Shown here in pieces: positions 8,596-16,811 of a stretch of 64,000 bases of DNA. This DNA comes from Mycolicibacterium goodii (GTDB lineage Bacteria; Actinomycetota; Actinomycetes; Mycobacteriales; Mycobacteriaceae). The position numbers and the translations under genes were made by a program. The notes beneath the pieces are model-generated. The model saw nothing but the letters and a program-made list of their open reading frames with translations. It was not told the DNA's origin and ran no database searches. Location of the stretch: contig NZ_CP012150.1 of NCBI RefSeq assembly GCF_001187505.1, positions 5,986,048 to 6,050,047 of the forward strand. Direction: 5' to 3'. Position 1 is the first letter of the stretch; every line of letters starts with the position of its first letter.

Positions 8596-9425
8596 CCGTT
8601 GAGCAGATACCGCACGTTCTCGGCGACGGGTACGAAGCCGATGCGCCGATAGACCCGGTTGGACACCGGATTGGCCGCGTCGGCGAACAGCACGACATCG
8701 CGCACACCACGGTCGAACGCGGTGCGGGCCGCGACCGACGTCAGCGCCGCGGCATACCCGTGGCCCCGGTGCTCGGGTGGGGTGTAGACCGGCCCGATCC
8801 GCGCCATGCCCGCGACGCAGGCGTGCAGGCGTGCCATGCAGACGGGTTTCCCGGCGACGGTCCAGAGCAGCACCTGTCCGCCTGCGTCGGAAATCGCCTG
8901 CAGACCCACGCGCGCCGCGTCGAGGTCGGACCCGGATCCGAAGGCCTCGACGTAGAACGCGTCAAGCCAGACCGTCAACAGGTCCGTGTCCGCATCCCGG
9001 GCCGGTCGCCACTCACCCACCACACCGACCGGCGGGGTCAACTCCCCCAGCCGGTACAGCAGGTCTGTGGTGCCCGCGACGGCATGCCCGCCGGTGACCT
9101 CCTGCCAGGACTGCGCGAAAGCCGTTGCGGCCTCGGGTGTCCCACGCACCTCGGGCAGGTCCGGTCGGACGTCGACCAGCGCGGTGACCGCGGCCGTCGC
9201 CACCTCGGGCGGCAGCCCGCTGACCAGCAGTGCCGAGCTGTGCATCTGGACCGCCGCACCCACCTGAGCCGCCCCGTCGGTCACCGACAGCAGCACCCGG
9301 TCGGCCGGCCAGGGTGAGATCCGCAGCGTCGTCAGCTCATTGGTGAACAACACCGGGTCGGTGCGGTACACCGCATGCGCCACCGGTTCGAAGGCAGCAG
9401 GCGACCCGAACAGCTGAACGGTCAT
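8589..9425 (-). CDS. GNAT family N-acetyltransferase
   Basis: This 278-residue protein has a C-terminal GNAT fold. Motif A is visible as 'ARIGPVYTPPEHRGHGYAAALTSVAARTAFDRGVRDVVLFAD', containing the acetyl-CoA-binding R-G-H-G-Y-A loop (Q/R-x-x-G-x-G/A). It is followed by 'ANPVSNRVYRRIGFVPV', the standard motif B ending. The N-terminal 130 residues diverge and may be a second, degenerate GNAT-like half. The acceptor substrate is unknown. The ATG at 9425 begins a conserved-looking 'MTVQLF'. It ends convergently with the TetR gene and is separate from the MFS unit upstream. Confidence 0.85.
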   Translation of the reverse strand: MTVQLFGSPAAFEPVAHAVYRTDPVLFTNELTTLRISPWPADRVLLSVTDGAAQVGAAVQMHSSALLVSGLPPEVATAAVTALVDVRPDLPEVRGTPEAATAFAQSWQEVTGGHAVAGTTDLLYRLGELTPPVGVVGEWRPARDADTDLLTVWLDAFYVEAFGSGSDLDAARVGLQAISDAGGQVLLWTVAGKPVCMARLHACVAGMARIGPVYTPPEHRGHGYAAALTSVAARTAFDRGVRDVVLFADAANPVSNRVYRRIGFVPVAENVRYLLNGQ

Positions 9426-9478
9426 GGCGTCCAGAGTGCCCGGGTGCGCCGCTGCGCTCCACCGATTTTTCCCGACGG

Positions 9479-9622
9479 CTACCCGAACAGCTGGCCGACC
9501 TTGAGCAGCAGCTGGTACACGCCGTAGCCGAACGGTACGGCGACCCACAGCCACGCCAGCGCGATGTACACCTTCGGCACGGTCGGCTGGTACTCGTGCA
9601 GTTCGGCTGGAGCTTCGCTCAC
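9479..9622 (-). CDS. MFS transporter small subunit (OFA companion peptide)
   Basis: This 47-residue peptide has one membrane helix. It starts with GTG (V-S-E-A-P-A-E-L), then E-Y-Q-P-T-V-P-K, then a hydrophobic span about from residue 18 to 40 (A-L-A-W-L-W-V-A-V-P-F-G-Y-G-V-Y-Q). Its start overlaps the stop of the OFA carrier gene in a GTGA arrangement (4 nt), so the two are almost certainly translationally coupled. Small proteins with this look follow OFA-type MFS genes in many actinobacteria and are thought to be a small subunit; that link is from family knowledge. It is short enough that automatic gene calling may miss it. Confidence 0.82.
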   Translation of the reverse strand: MSEAPAELHEYQPTVPKVYIALAWLWVAVPFGYGVYQLLLKVGQLFG

Positions 9623-11028
9623 CGGTGGGCCTCCTCGGCGACAGAATCGGTCGTGACGTTCTCGGGCTCATGCCATTTCGAGGACACCGGCCGGATCAGC
9701 TCGTTGCACACGAGCGCGACGATCAGCAGACCGATCATGATCGAGAACGACAGGGTGTAGAGGGCGGGGCCGTCCTTGCCCGCCGCCGCCTGGTGGTCGG
9801 CGATCGAGTTGACGATGATCGGCCCGAGGATGCCCGCCGCCGACCACGCGGTGAGCAGCCGACCGTGGATGGCGCCCACCTGGAACGTGCCGAACAGATC
9901 GCGCAAGTAGGCGGGGACGGTGGCGAACCCGGCACCGTAGAACGACAGGATCACGATCGTGGCGATCAGGAAGACCAGCTTGTTGGAGTTCTGCATCAGG
10001 GTGATCGTCAGGTACAGCAGCGCGCCGACGCCCAGGTACAGCCGGTAGGCGTTCTTGCGGCCGATCACGTCGGACAGGCTCGACCAGCCGATGCGCCCGG
10101 CCATGTTGCCGAATGACAGCATCGCCACATATCCGGCGGCCGCGGCGGCCAACGCGCCCGCGGCGGCACCGGCCGTCGGGAAGTAGTCCTGATAGATCGG
10201 TGAGGCCTTCTCCAGGATGCCGATGCCCGCAGTCACGTTGAAGCACAACACAACCCACAGCAGCCAGAACTGCGGGGTCTTGATCGCGTTGTTGGCCGAC
10301 ACCTGGCCGCCGGTGACGATCGAGCCCTCCTGCACCGGTGGCGGCGTCCAGCCGTGGGGCCGCCAGTCGGCGCGCGGCACCCGGACCAGCAGCCAGCCCA
10401 GGGACATGAACACCGCGTAGACGATGCCGTGCACCAGGAAGGTCTTGGCGATGCCGCCGGTGCTCGACCCGAACGCGTTGAGCATCGCGGTCGACCACGG
10501 CGACGCGATCAGCGCGCCACCGCCGAATCCCATGATGGCCAGGCCGGTCGCCATGCCGGGTTTGTCGGGGAACCATTTCATCAGCGTCGAGACCGGCGAG
10601 ATGTAGCCGATGCCCCAGCCGATGCCGCCCAGCACGCCGTAGCCGAGCAACACGATCCAGTACTGGCCCAGCGCGAGGCCGGCCGCGCCGACGAGCCAGC
10701 CGCCGCAGAAGCAGCACATCGCGGCGAACATCGCCTTGCGGGGACCGTTGCGGTCGACCCACGTGCCGAACACCGCCGCCGAGAGCCCGAGCATGACGAT
10801 GCCGATGGTGAACGGCAGCGCGCTCAGCGTGCCGGAGATACCGAGGGCACCTTCGAGCGGTTTCTTGAAGACGCTCCACGAGTAGGCCGCGCCGACGGAC
10901 AGATGGATCGACAACGCCGCCGGTGGCACCAGCCAACGGCTCCAGCCCGGCGGCGCGATGATGCGCTCTCGGCTCAAGAACGGTGCTGCGGCCGACGCGG
11001 TGGACACAGTGTTTGCCCCTGCGGTCAT
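9619..11028 (-). CDS. OFA family MFS transporter (oxalate/formate antiporter-like)
   Basis: This 469-residue carrier has 12 predicted membrane helices. The first helix region 'LSIHLSVGAAYSWSVFKKPLE' and the loop 'STLMKWFPDKPGMATGLAIMGFGGGALI' are typical of the oxalate:formate antiporter (OFA) branch of the major facilitator superfamily. Known members exchange small carboxylates, but the substrate here is open; oxalate metabolism genes are not adjacent. The much later bicupin gene at 43-44 kb could belong to oxalate chemistry, but the distance makes a link speculative. It is cotranscribed with the 47-aa small subunit downstream. Confidence 0.88.
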   Translation of the reverse strand: MTAGANTVSTASAAAPFLSRERIIAPPGWSRWLVPPAALSIHLSVGAAYSWSVFKKPLEGALGISGTLSALPFTIGIVMLGLSAAVFGTWVDRNGPRKAMFAAMCCFCGGWLVGAAGLALGQYWIVLLGYGVLGGIGWGIGYISPVSTLMKWFPDKPGMATGLAIMGFGGGALIASPWSTAMLNAFGSSTGGIAKTFLVHGIVYAVFMSLGWLLVRVPRADWRPHGWTPPPVQEGSIVTGGQVSANNAIKTPQFWLLWVVLCFNVTAGIGILEKASPIYQDYFPTAGAAAGALAAAAAGYVAMLSFGNMAGRIGWSSLSDVIGRKNAYRLYLGVGALLYLTITLMQNSNKLVFLIATIVILSFYGAGFATVPAYLRDLFGTFQVGAIHGRLLTAWSAAGILGPIIVNSIADHQAAAGKDGPALYTLSFSIMIGLLIVALVCNELIRPVSSKWHEPENVTTDSVAEEAHR

Positions 11029-11346
11029 CCCTAGCCTTTCCTATGTCTTCGATGTCGACGCGCGGCCACCTGAGCGGGTGCGCGTCATCCACGGCGCCGG
11101 GTGTGGCAAGGCACACACGACGCAATTCCCCGAGGACCATAGCGAAACAGCGACGGATTTGAAACGTTTCACCGCCATTGCCTATTCAACCGGATTTGCT
11201 GGTTGGGCGAACCTGGGGATCCGCTGCGGCATTCCGGATCTGGGCGGTCAAAAATTCTGGGCGACATGGCTACGCAATGCGGTTTGCTCAAATCACCCGG
11301 CGGCGTCGAGTGGATCGCCCGGGTGGAACGGCGCACCATCCGGTAA
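11029..11346. promoter_or_regulatory. Intergenic region upstream of OFA carrier
   Basis: This 318-bp region has no supported gene. It is noticeably less GC-rich than its surroundings between about 11130 and 11290. It contains the perfect 10-bp palindrome GAAACGTTTC (11161-11170), about 135 bp upstream of the carrier start, a plausible operator. The open frames crossing it are short and biased. Confidence 0.4.
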
Positions 11347-12060
11347 CTAACGTTTCCCGCGCTTGGCCGGCTTCCGGGCCACCTTGCTCGCCGTCCTGCC
11401 CGCGGCGGCGCGCGCGGCCTGCTTCGCGAGCGTCTTCTCCCGCGCGGTGCGTTTCGGTGCGGGCTGGGTCTGGCCACGCGACGAGGTGGGTTTGCGGCCC
11501 CGCACGATCCCGACGAACTCCTCGACCAGTTCCGACGACGTTCCCTCCGGGAACGCCAGCGCCACCGGGCAGGTGGGAGCGTCGGCGACGGGTCGGTAGG
11601 TGAGGTCCTTGCGGTGGTACAGCCGCGCGAGCGACTGCGGGACCACCAGCGCACCCATCCCGGCAGCGACGAGTTCGATTGCGTCCGCGGTGGTTTCGGG
11701 CCGGTGCTCGACGGGATGTCCCGCGGCCCCTTCGACGACCGTGTCCAGCGGCACCAACGTCGGCTCCCCGTCGAGGTCGGCGACGGTGATCTCGTCGGCC
11801 GCGGCGAAGACGTGATCGGCCGGCACCACGGCCACCGTTGTCTCCTCGTACAACGGGATGACGGCCAATCCGGACGTGTCGGCGGGCAGGCGCAGCAATG
11901 TCACGTCGACCGTGCCGGCCCGCACGGCGTCGGCCGCGTCCGCGGCGGCGACGGGCCGCAGATCCAAGGGCACATCGGGATGGCGTTGTGCCCAGGTCCG
12001 TGCCCACTTCGCGGGCGTCCCGCCGGGCATGTAGCCGAGGGTCAGGGACAGCGGGGTCAC
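11347..12060 (-). CDS. LysR effector-domain protein lacking the HTH, with basic tail
   Basis: This 237-residue protein begins directly in a LysR-type substrate-binding domain. 'LSLTLGYMPGG' corresponds to the first strand after the linker of a LysR regulator. 'AGTVDVTLLRLPADTSGLAVIPLYEETTVAVVPADHVFAA' and 'IELVAAGMGALVVPQSLARL' are the conserved core. No winged-helix DNA-binding domain precedes it. Instead, the last about 45 residues are rich in Lys, Arg and Ala, like the basic tails of some actinobacterial nucleoid proteins, and could bind DNA or RNA. It is divergent from a DUF5997 gene across only 28 bp; this pairing appears conserved in actinobacteria (recollection). Function unknown. Confidence 0.8.
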   Translation of the reverse strand: MTPLSLTLGYMPGGTPAKWARTWAQRHPDVPLDLRPVAAADAADAVRAGTVDVTLLRLPADTSGLAVIPLYEETTVAVVPADHVFAAADEITVADLDGEPTLVPLDTVVEGAAGHPVEHRPETTADAIELVAAGMGALVVPQSLARLYHRKDLTYRPVADAPTCPVALAFPEGTSSELVEEFVGIVRGRKPTSSRGQTQPAPKRTAREKTLAKQAARAAAGRTASKVARKPAKRGKR

Positions 12061-12066
12061 CGCCTC

Positions 12067-12082
12067 AGGCTACCGATAGGCT
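12067..12082. promoter_or_regulatory. Overlapping divergent leaderless promoters
   Basis: Two TANNNT -10 boxes sit in the 28-bp gap. TAGCCT on the minus strand (12067-12072) ends 6 nt before the GTG at 12060. TAGGCT on the plus strand (12077-12082) ends 6 nt before the ATG at 12089. Both genes would be leaderless. Each promoter's upstream half lies inside the other gene, so polymerase could not occupy both at once. Confidence 0.55.
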
Positions 12083-12088
12083 GAATCC

Positions 12089-12472
12089 ATGAGCAGGCCG
12101 AACGCCCAGTCCATGAAACCCGCCACCGCGGCGAAGAAGCTGGACGTGTATTTGCCCGCGACGCCTGCGGAGTTCCAGGCCAACCCGATCACCCGCGAGG
12201 AACTGGCCGCGCTGCAGGCCGACCCGCCGCAGTGGCTGCAGGATCTGCGCAGGAACGGGCCGCATCCCAAGAACCTGGTCGCTGCCAAGCTGGGCATCTC
12301 GATCGCCGCGCTGGCCCGCAACGGCGTCGGCGACGCGCTCACCACCGAGGAGATCAACCGCATCATCGCCGAGAACCCGCAGTGGCTCGCCGCCGAACGC
12401 GAGAGCTACCAGGAGGTGCTGCGCGAGGAGCGCGAGCGCAAGGCGCAGCGCGCCGAGCAGTCACGCCGGTAG
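12089..12472 (+). CDS. DUF5997 family protein
   Basis: This 127-residue soluble protein of unknown function matches the actinobacterial DUF5997 pattern: 'MKPATAAKKLDVYLPATPAEFQ', 'REELAALQADPPQWLQDLRRNGPHPKNLVAAKLGISIAALARNG' and an acidic/basic helical end. The middle segment 'KNLVAAKLGISIAALARNGV' has the rhythm of a helix-turn-helix, so a regulatory role is possible. The C-terminus is a charged helix (E-R-E-R-K-A-Q-R). It is divergent from the LysR-effector-domain protein with a shared minimal promoter region, which suggests the two act together. Confidence 0.8.
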   Translation: MSRPNAQSMKPATAAKKLDVYLPATPAEFQANPITREELAALQADPPQWLQDLRRNGPHPKNLVAAKLGISIAALARNGVGDALTTEEINRIIAENPQWLAAERESYQEVLREERERKAQRAEQSRR

Positions 12473-12567
12473 CTAGGGCTTCGCGTCGAGTGTCGGCTTG
12501 ATGCACATAGATCCGCGATTTCGCGTACATAAGCCAACGTTCGCGCACCGAGCATCATGGCGGCGGC

Positions 12568-12598
12568 TTGACTCTCACACCATGTGAGACTGCACGAT
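12568..12598 (+). promoter_or_regulatory. MerR-type promoter with dyad operator
   Basis: A TTGACT -35 (12568-12573) is followed after a long, 19-nt spacer by CACGAT as a possible -10 (12593-12598). The spacer holds TCTCACA-CCA-TGTGAGA (12573-12589), a perfect 7-bp dyad. A 19-nt spacer carrying the operator is the hallmark of MerR-controlled promoters. The ATG begins 7 nt after the -10, so the transcript would be leaderless and autoregulated. Confidence 0.6.
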
Positions 12599-12605
12599 CG
12601 GGGCC

Positions 12606-13439
12606 ATGACCGACACCCCATCCCTGATGCCGATCGGCCGCTTCTCCTCGCTGAGCCGTATCTCGGTCCGCATGCTGCGCCACTACGACACCCACGGTGT
12701 TCTGGTGCCCGCGCAGGTGGACACGGTCAGCGGCTACCGCAGGTACTCCGCGGCGCAACTGGCCGACGCCGCCGCGATCCGGCGGCTGCGCGACATCGGA
12801 TTCGGCGTGTCCGCCATCGGAGCCCTGCTCGCTGTCCGTGGCACCCCCGCGTTCGACGCGGCCCTTGCGGCGCAACGCATCGAACTGCTGGCGGCGGCCG
12901 AGGAGGCCAACGCGCGGCTCCGGCTCATCGACCGCCTACTTTTCGACAAGGAGCTCACCATGACCGACACCGTCACAGAAGAGACCGTTCCCAGCCGGAC
13001 CATCGTGTATCTGCGCGACACCGTGGCGAACTACGCCGCCGAAGGGCAGCTGTGGGAGCGGTTCATACCCGCGCTGGCCGAGCAGGACATCACGCCGGGC
13101 AGCTTGGGCGGATGCATCGAACACGACGACGAGTTCCGCGAATCCGACGTCGACGAATCGGTGTTCGTCGAGGTACCCGCCGATACCGCGGCCCGGGATC
13201 CGCTGACCGTGCTCACGGTTCCCGCTCGACGGACCGTGGTGGCCACCGTTACGGGGCCATACGCCGAGGCGCTCACGCGGGCGCATGAGCTCATCAACGC
13301 GTACATGACCCAACACGGATTGACCCTGATGCGCACCGACGACGACATCACCACGCACCACTACAACGTGTACCTCGACGCCCCCGGCGACGTACCCGAG
13401 GATCGGCTGCGGACCAAGGTGTACGTGCCGGTTCGGTAG
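12606..13439 (+). CDS. MerR family regulator with GyrI-like effector domain
   Basis: This 277-residue regulator has an N-terminal MerR winged helix: 'IGRFSSLSRISVRMLRHYDTHGVLVPAQVDTVSGYRRYSAAQLADAAAIRRLRDIGFGVSAI' at about residues 10-72. A coiled dimer helix follows, and then from about residue 120 a GyrI-like/AraC effector-binding domain ('IVYLRDTVANY', 'RRTVVATVTGPYAE', 'HHYNVYLD'). This is the layout of the BmrR/BltR multidrug-sensing group. No efflux pump gene is adjacent, so the target is unknown beyond likely autoregulation through the dyad in its own promoter. It converges with nrdE over a shared terminator hairpin. Confidence 0.88.
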   Translation: MTDTPSLMPIGRFSSLSRISVRMLRHYDTHGVLVPAQVDTVSGYRRYSAAQLADAAAIRRLRDIGFGVSAIGALLAVRGTPAFDAALAAQRIELLAAAEEANARLRLIDRLLFDKELTMTDTVTEETVPSRTIVYLRDTVANYAAEGQLWERFIPALAEQDITPGSLGGCIEHDDEFRESDVDESVFVEVPADTAARDPLTVLTVPARRTVVATVTGPYAEALTRAHELINAYMTQHGLTLMRTDDDITTHHYNVYLDAPGDVPEDRLRTKVYVPVR

Positions 13440-13449
13440 GGCCGGATGC

Positions 13450-13483
13450 GGCAGCAGGCCAGAATCACCTCTGGCCTGTTGCC
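13450..13483. terminator. Bidirectional terminator hairpin, merR / nrdE
   Basis: CAGGCCAGA (13455-13463) and its exact complement (13470-13478) flank a 6-nt loop. The stem extends outward by GGCA/TGCC with one mismatch. It lies between convergent genes and fits termination from both sides, though without a U-tract. Confidence 0.7.
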
Positions 13484-13493
13484 GGTCAGGGGG

Positions 13494-15662
13494 CTACAGC
13501 ATGCAGCTGACGCAACCCTCGACTTCGGTTCCCTCCAAGGCCATCTGGCGCAGGCGGATGTAGTACAGCGTCTTGATGCCCTTGCGCCAGGCGTAGATCT
13601 GCGCCTTGTTCACGTCCCGCGTGGTCGCGGTGTCCTTGAAGAACAGCGTCAGGCTCAGCCCCTGGTCCACATGCTGGGTGGCCGCGGCGTAGGTGTCGAT
13701 GATCTTCTCGTACCCGATCTCGTACGCGTCCTGGTAGTAGTCCAGGTTGTCGTTGGTCATGTACGGCGCCGGGTAGTAGACGCGACCGATCTTGCCTTCC
13801 TTGCGGATCTCGATCTTGCTCGCCACCGGGTGGATCGAGCTGGTCGAGTGGTTGATGTAGGAGATCGACCCGGTCGGCGGCACGGCCTGTAGGTTCTGGT
13901 TGTAGATGCCGTGCTTCTGCACCGACTCCTTCAGCTGCTTCCAGTCGTCCTGCGTCGGGATGTGGATCCCGGCGTCGGCGAAGAGCTGACGCACCTTCTC
14001 GGTCTTGGGCTGCCACACCTGATCGGTGTACTTGTCGAAGAACTCGCCCGAGGCGTACTTGGAGTTCTCGAAACCCTTGAAGTGCCTGCCGCGTTCGATC
14101 GCGAGCTTGTTCGACGCGCGCAACGCGTGGAACAGCACCGTGTAGAAGTAGATGTTGGTGAAGTCGACGCCTTCTTCGGACCCGTAGTAGATCCGTTCGC
14201 GCGCAAGGTATCCGTGCAGGTTCATCTGCCCGAGGCCGATGGCGTGGGAGTCGTTGTTGCCCTGCTCGATCGACGGCACCGAAGTGATGTGGGTCTGATC
14301 GCTCACCGCGGTGAGCGCACGGATCGCCACCTCGATGGTCTGCGCGAAATCCGGCGAGTCCATGGCCTTGGCGATGTTGAGCGAGCCGAGGTTGCAGGAG
14401 ATGTCCTTGCCGACCTTGGCGTAGGACAGATCGTCGTTGAACTCCGACGGCGTGGACACCTGCAGGATCTCCGAGCACAGGTTCGAGTGGGTGATCTTGC
14501 CCGCGATCGGGTTCGACCGGTTCACCGTGTCCTCGAACATGATGTACGGGTAGCCCGATTCGAACTGCAGCTCGGCCAGCGTCTGGAAGAACTCGCGCGC
14601 GTTGATCTTGGTCTTGCGGATGCGCGCGTCGTCGACCATCTCGTAGTACTTCTCGGTGACCGAGATGTCGGCGAACGGCACCCCGTAGACGCGCTCGACG
14701 TCGTACGGCGAGAACAGGTACATGTCCTCGTTGCGCTTCGCCAGCTCGAACGTGATGTCGGGGATCACGACACCCAGCGACAGCGTCTTGATCCGGATCT
14801 TCTCGTCGGCGTTCTCGCGCTTGGTGTCGAGGAAGCGGTAGATGTCGGGGTGGTGGGCGTGCAGGTACACCGCGCCCGCACCCTGCCGGGCACCGAGCTG
14901 GTTGGCGTAGGAGAACGAGTCCTCCAGCAGCTTCATGATCGGGATGACACCCGAGCTCTGGTTCTCGATGTTCTTGATCGGCGCGCCGTGCTCACGGATG
15001 TTGGAGAGCAGCAGCGCCACACCGCCGCCGCGCTTGGACAGCTGCAGCGCGGAGTTGATGGAGCGCCCGATCGACTCCATGTTGTCCTCGATGCGCAGCA
15101 GGAAGCACGAAACCGGCTCGCCGCGCTGCTTTTTGCCCGAGTTGAGGAACGTCGGAGTGGCCGGCTGGAACCGGCCGTCGATGATCTCGTCGACGAGCTT
15201 CTCGGCGAGCTCGGTGTCACCGGCGGCCAGGGTGAGGGCCACCATGACGACACGGTCCTCGAACCGCTCCAGGTAGCGCTTACCGTCGAACGTCTTGAGC
15301 GTGTAGGACGTGTAGTACTTGAACGCCCCGAGGAACGTCGGGAACCGGAACTTCTTGGCGTACGCCCGGTCCAGCAGGCTCTTGACGTAGTCACGCGAGT
15401 ACTGGTCGAGCACCTCGCGCTCGTAGTACTCGTTCTCGATCAGGTAGTCGAGCTTCTCGTCCTGGCTGTGGAAGAAGACGGTGTTCTGGTTGACGTGCTG
15501 CAGGAAGTACTGCTTGGCGGCTTCCCTGTCCTTGTCGAACTGAATCTTGCCGTCGGCGTCGTACAGATTCAGCATCGCGTTGAGCGCGTGGTAATCCGTC
15601 TCCCCCGGCAGCACGTGCCCGGTCGGGGTTACAGGCTCTGCAGCTGTGACGGTTGGTGGCAC
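13494..15662 (-). CDS. nrdE: Ribonucleotide-diphosphate reductase class Ib, alpha subunit NrdE
   Basis: This is the catalytic large subunit of class Ib ribonucleotide reductase, about 722 residues. It reduces ribonucleoside diphosphates using the radical from NrdF and electrons from NrdH. The C-terminus ends in E-G-C-V-S-C-M-L, the mobile Cys-x2-Cys shuttle pair. Active-site blocks are visible, for example '[16 protein letters not shown]' (near residue 390) and 'GSLNIAKAM'. The GTG at 15662 follows a GGAAGGA ribosome site and overlaps the end of nrdI by 34 nt, so the two are translationally coupled; earlier in-frame starts fall inside nrdI. nrdF2 lies about 10.5 kb away, whereas in M. tuberculosis only two genes separate them. 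Confidence 0.95.
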   Translation of the reverse strand: MPPTVTAAEPVTPTGHVLPGETDYHALNAMLNLYDADGKIQFDKDREAAKQYFLQHVNQNTVFFHSQDEKLDYLIENEYYEREVLDQYSRDYVKSLLDRAYAKKFRFPTFLGAFKYYTSYTLKTFDGKRYLERFEDRVVMVALTLAAGDTELAEKLVDEIIDGRFQPATPTFLNSGKKQRGEPVSCFLLRIEDNMESIGRSINSALQLSKRGGGVALLLSNIREHGAPIKNIENQSSGVIPIMKLLEDSFSYANQLGARQGAGAVYLHAHHPDIYRFLDTKRENADEKIRIKTLSLGVVIPDITFELAKRNEDMYLFSPYDVERVYGVPFADISVTEKYYEMVDDARIRKTKINAREFFQTLAELQFESGYPYIMFEDTVNRSNPIAGKITHSNLCSEILQVSTPSEFNDDLSYAKVGKDISCNLGSLNIAKAMDSPDFAQTIEVAIRALTAVSDQTHITSVPSIEQGNNDSHAIGLGQMNLHGYLARERIYYGSEEGVDFTNIYFYTVLFHALRASNKLAIERGRHFKGFENSKYASGEFFDKYTDQVWQPKTEKVRQLFADAGIHIPTQDDWKQLKESVQKHGIYNQNLQAVPPTGSISYINHSTSSIHPVASKIEIRKEGKIGRVYYPAPYMTNDNLDYYQDAYEIGYEKIIDTYAAATQHVDQGLSLTLFFKDTATTRDVNKAQIYAWRKGIKTLYYIRLRQMALEGTEVEGCVSCML

Positions 15663-16072
15663 GTCTGGTCCTTCCAAAAGTCTTCCAAGCCCGCCCGGAC
15701 GGCTTCCACGTCGTCCGGGGTTCCCATCAGTTCGAAGCGGTACAGGTACGGCACGCCGCATTTGCGCGAGATCACATCGCCCGCGTAGCCGAACTCCGCA
15801 CCGAAGTTGTTGTTGCCCGCGGCGATGACACCGCGGATCAACGACCGGTTGTGTTCGTTGTTGAGGAACGCGATGACCTGTTTGGGGACGTAGCCGCCCG
15901 CGTTGATGTCCGGGGTGACCCGCCCACCGCCGTAGGTGGGCACCACCAGCACGTAGGGCTCATCGACCTCGATGTGCTCGTGCAGGGGGATGCGGATCGC
16001 GGGAATTCCCAGCTTCTGGACGAAACGATGCGTGTTTTCCGAGACGCTGGAGAAATAGACGAGGTTGCTCAT
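15629..16072 (-). CDS. nrdI: NrdI flavodoxin-like protein
   Basis: This 147-residue flavodoxin-like protein supplies the oxidant that assembles the dimanganese-tyrosyl radical cofactor of NrdF. The phosphate-binding start '[18 protein letters not shown]' and the flavin-binding 'VVPTYGGG' loop are clear, as is '[38 protein letters not shown]', the family's signature end region. Its length fits the mycobacterial protein. It is the second gene of nrdHIE, 37 nt after nrdH, and its 3' end overlaps the start of nrdE. Confidence 0.95.
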   Translation of the reverse strand: MSNLVYFSSVSENTHRFVQKLGIPAIRIPLHEHIEVDEPYVLVVPTYGGGRVTPDINAGGYVPKQVIAFLNNEHNRSLIRGVIAAGNNNFGAEFGYAGDVISRKCGVPYLYRFELMGTPDDVEAVRAGLEDFWKDQTCHQPSQLQSL

Positions 16073-16109
16073 CGCGATCCCCTCTCCCCGTTGACTGTCC
16101 CTGTCGTCG

Positions 16110-16349
16110 TTATGCGCTGATCGTCTCGGCGCTGAGTGCCTTGATGCGGTCGGGGCGGAAGCCTGACCAGTGCTCGTTGCCGGCCACCACGACCGGTGCC
16201 TGCAGGTAGCCGAGCGCCATGACGTAGTCGCGAGCCTCGCTGTCGACGGTGATGTCAACCGTCTCGTAGGCGATGCCCTGCTTGTCCAGCGCCTTGTAGG
16301 TGGCGTTGCACTGCACGCATGCGGGCTTGGTGTACACGGTGACGGTCAT
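16110..16349 (-). CDS. nrdH: NrdH glutaredoxin-like redoxin
   Basis: This 79-residue thioredoxin-fold protein delivers electrons to NrdE. The active site is C-V-Q-C near residue 11-14. The C-terminal '[13 protein letters not shown]' is the NrdH signature that separates it from glutaredoxins. A GTG at 16358 lies closer to the AGGAG ribosome site and would add M-P-K; the ATG is chosen because it gives the usual 79-residue form. First gene of nrdHIE, with an unusually long, structured leader of about 200 nt up to the NrdR-like boxes. Confidence 0.95.
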   Translation of the reverse strand: MTVTVYTKPACVQCNATYKALDKQGIAYETVDITVDSEARDYVMALGYLQAPVVVAGNEHWSGFRPDRIKALSAETISA

Positions 16350-16562
16350 CTTCGGCACGGCTCCTCTTGCGGTGAGTGAAAGGAATCTAGACAGTGACTG
16401 GCAACTGGTACGGTTACTGTTTCTCGCTGAAGTTCAGCGACCCGCGGGCCGCCAAAATTCCTGCCCTCCGAGACAGCCATCCGGCCGGTTCGGAAACCGA
16501 CTCCGCCGGGTTCGCTGCGCTCCGGCGGGCTTCCGAACTGTGGTGGCCTGTCGGTGTCACAG
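16350..16562 (-). promoter_or_regulatory. Structured leader region of nrdHIE
   Basis: There is no gene here. On the coding (minus) strand the region contains a 7-bp GC stem, CCGCCGG...CCGGCGG (16503-16528, 12-nt loop), and the 17-bp palindrome TCGCTGAA-G-TTCAGCGA (16424-16440). Either could be an RNA structure in the mRNA leader or a protein site. I could not match it to a known riboswitch; the conserved cobalamin-riboswitch core is absent. Confidence 0.45.
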
Positions 16563-16610
16563 ACACTACACCTAGTGGCCCCACAGATGAAGCCATACAA
16601 GATGTTCTGA
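16563..16610 (-). promoter_or_regulatory. Tandem NrdR-box-like module of nrdHIE
   Basis: ACACTACACCTAGTGG (16563-16578) and ATACAAGATGTTCTGA (16595-16610) match the NrdR consensus acaCwAtATaTwGtgt at about 12 and 11 of 16 positions. They start 32 bp apart, three helical turns, as NrdR requires. The first is identical at 14 of 16 positions to the near box of nrdF2, so both halves of the reductase are probably co-repressed by NrdR. Confidence 0.68.
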
Positions 16611-16759
16611 ATAACATTTCTGAAATTCCCAGGTCGTAAGCTTGCTCCGGCGGACTTTTCCGGCGTGTCGCGCCACGCCCGACGGGTCGTGTCGCGTGCC
16701 AACCCCATATGTAGCACCGACCACCGACAAGTCGGCCTGCCATGGATCCGGACAGCAAA

Positions 16760-16795
16760 GCCGCCGGCGGGGTCGGTCGGACCCACGCCGGCGGC
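16760..16795 (-). terminator. GC-rich terminator hairpin after FMN reductase gene
   Basis: GCCGCCGGCG (16760-16769) pairs exactly with CGCCGGCGGC (16786-16795) across a 16-nt loop. It starts 16 nt beyond the stop of the FMN reductase gene on the minus strand, where TTTGCTGT follows. It likely isolates that gene from the nrdHIE promoter. Confidence 0.7.
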
Positions 16796-16811
16796 GGTGA
16801 GAGAAAACGGG

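Noticed and set aside
13911..15788. 625-residue open frame antisense to nrdE/nrdI
   Set aside because: Valine/arginine/aspartate-biased composition with no family resemblance; it mirrors nrdE codon bias.
16350..16610. Cobalamin riboswitch before nrdHIE
   Set aside because: The conserved cobalamin-riboswitch core is absent, and class Ib reductase does not use B12.
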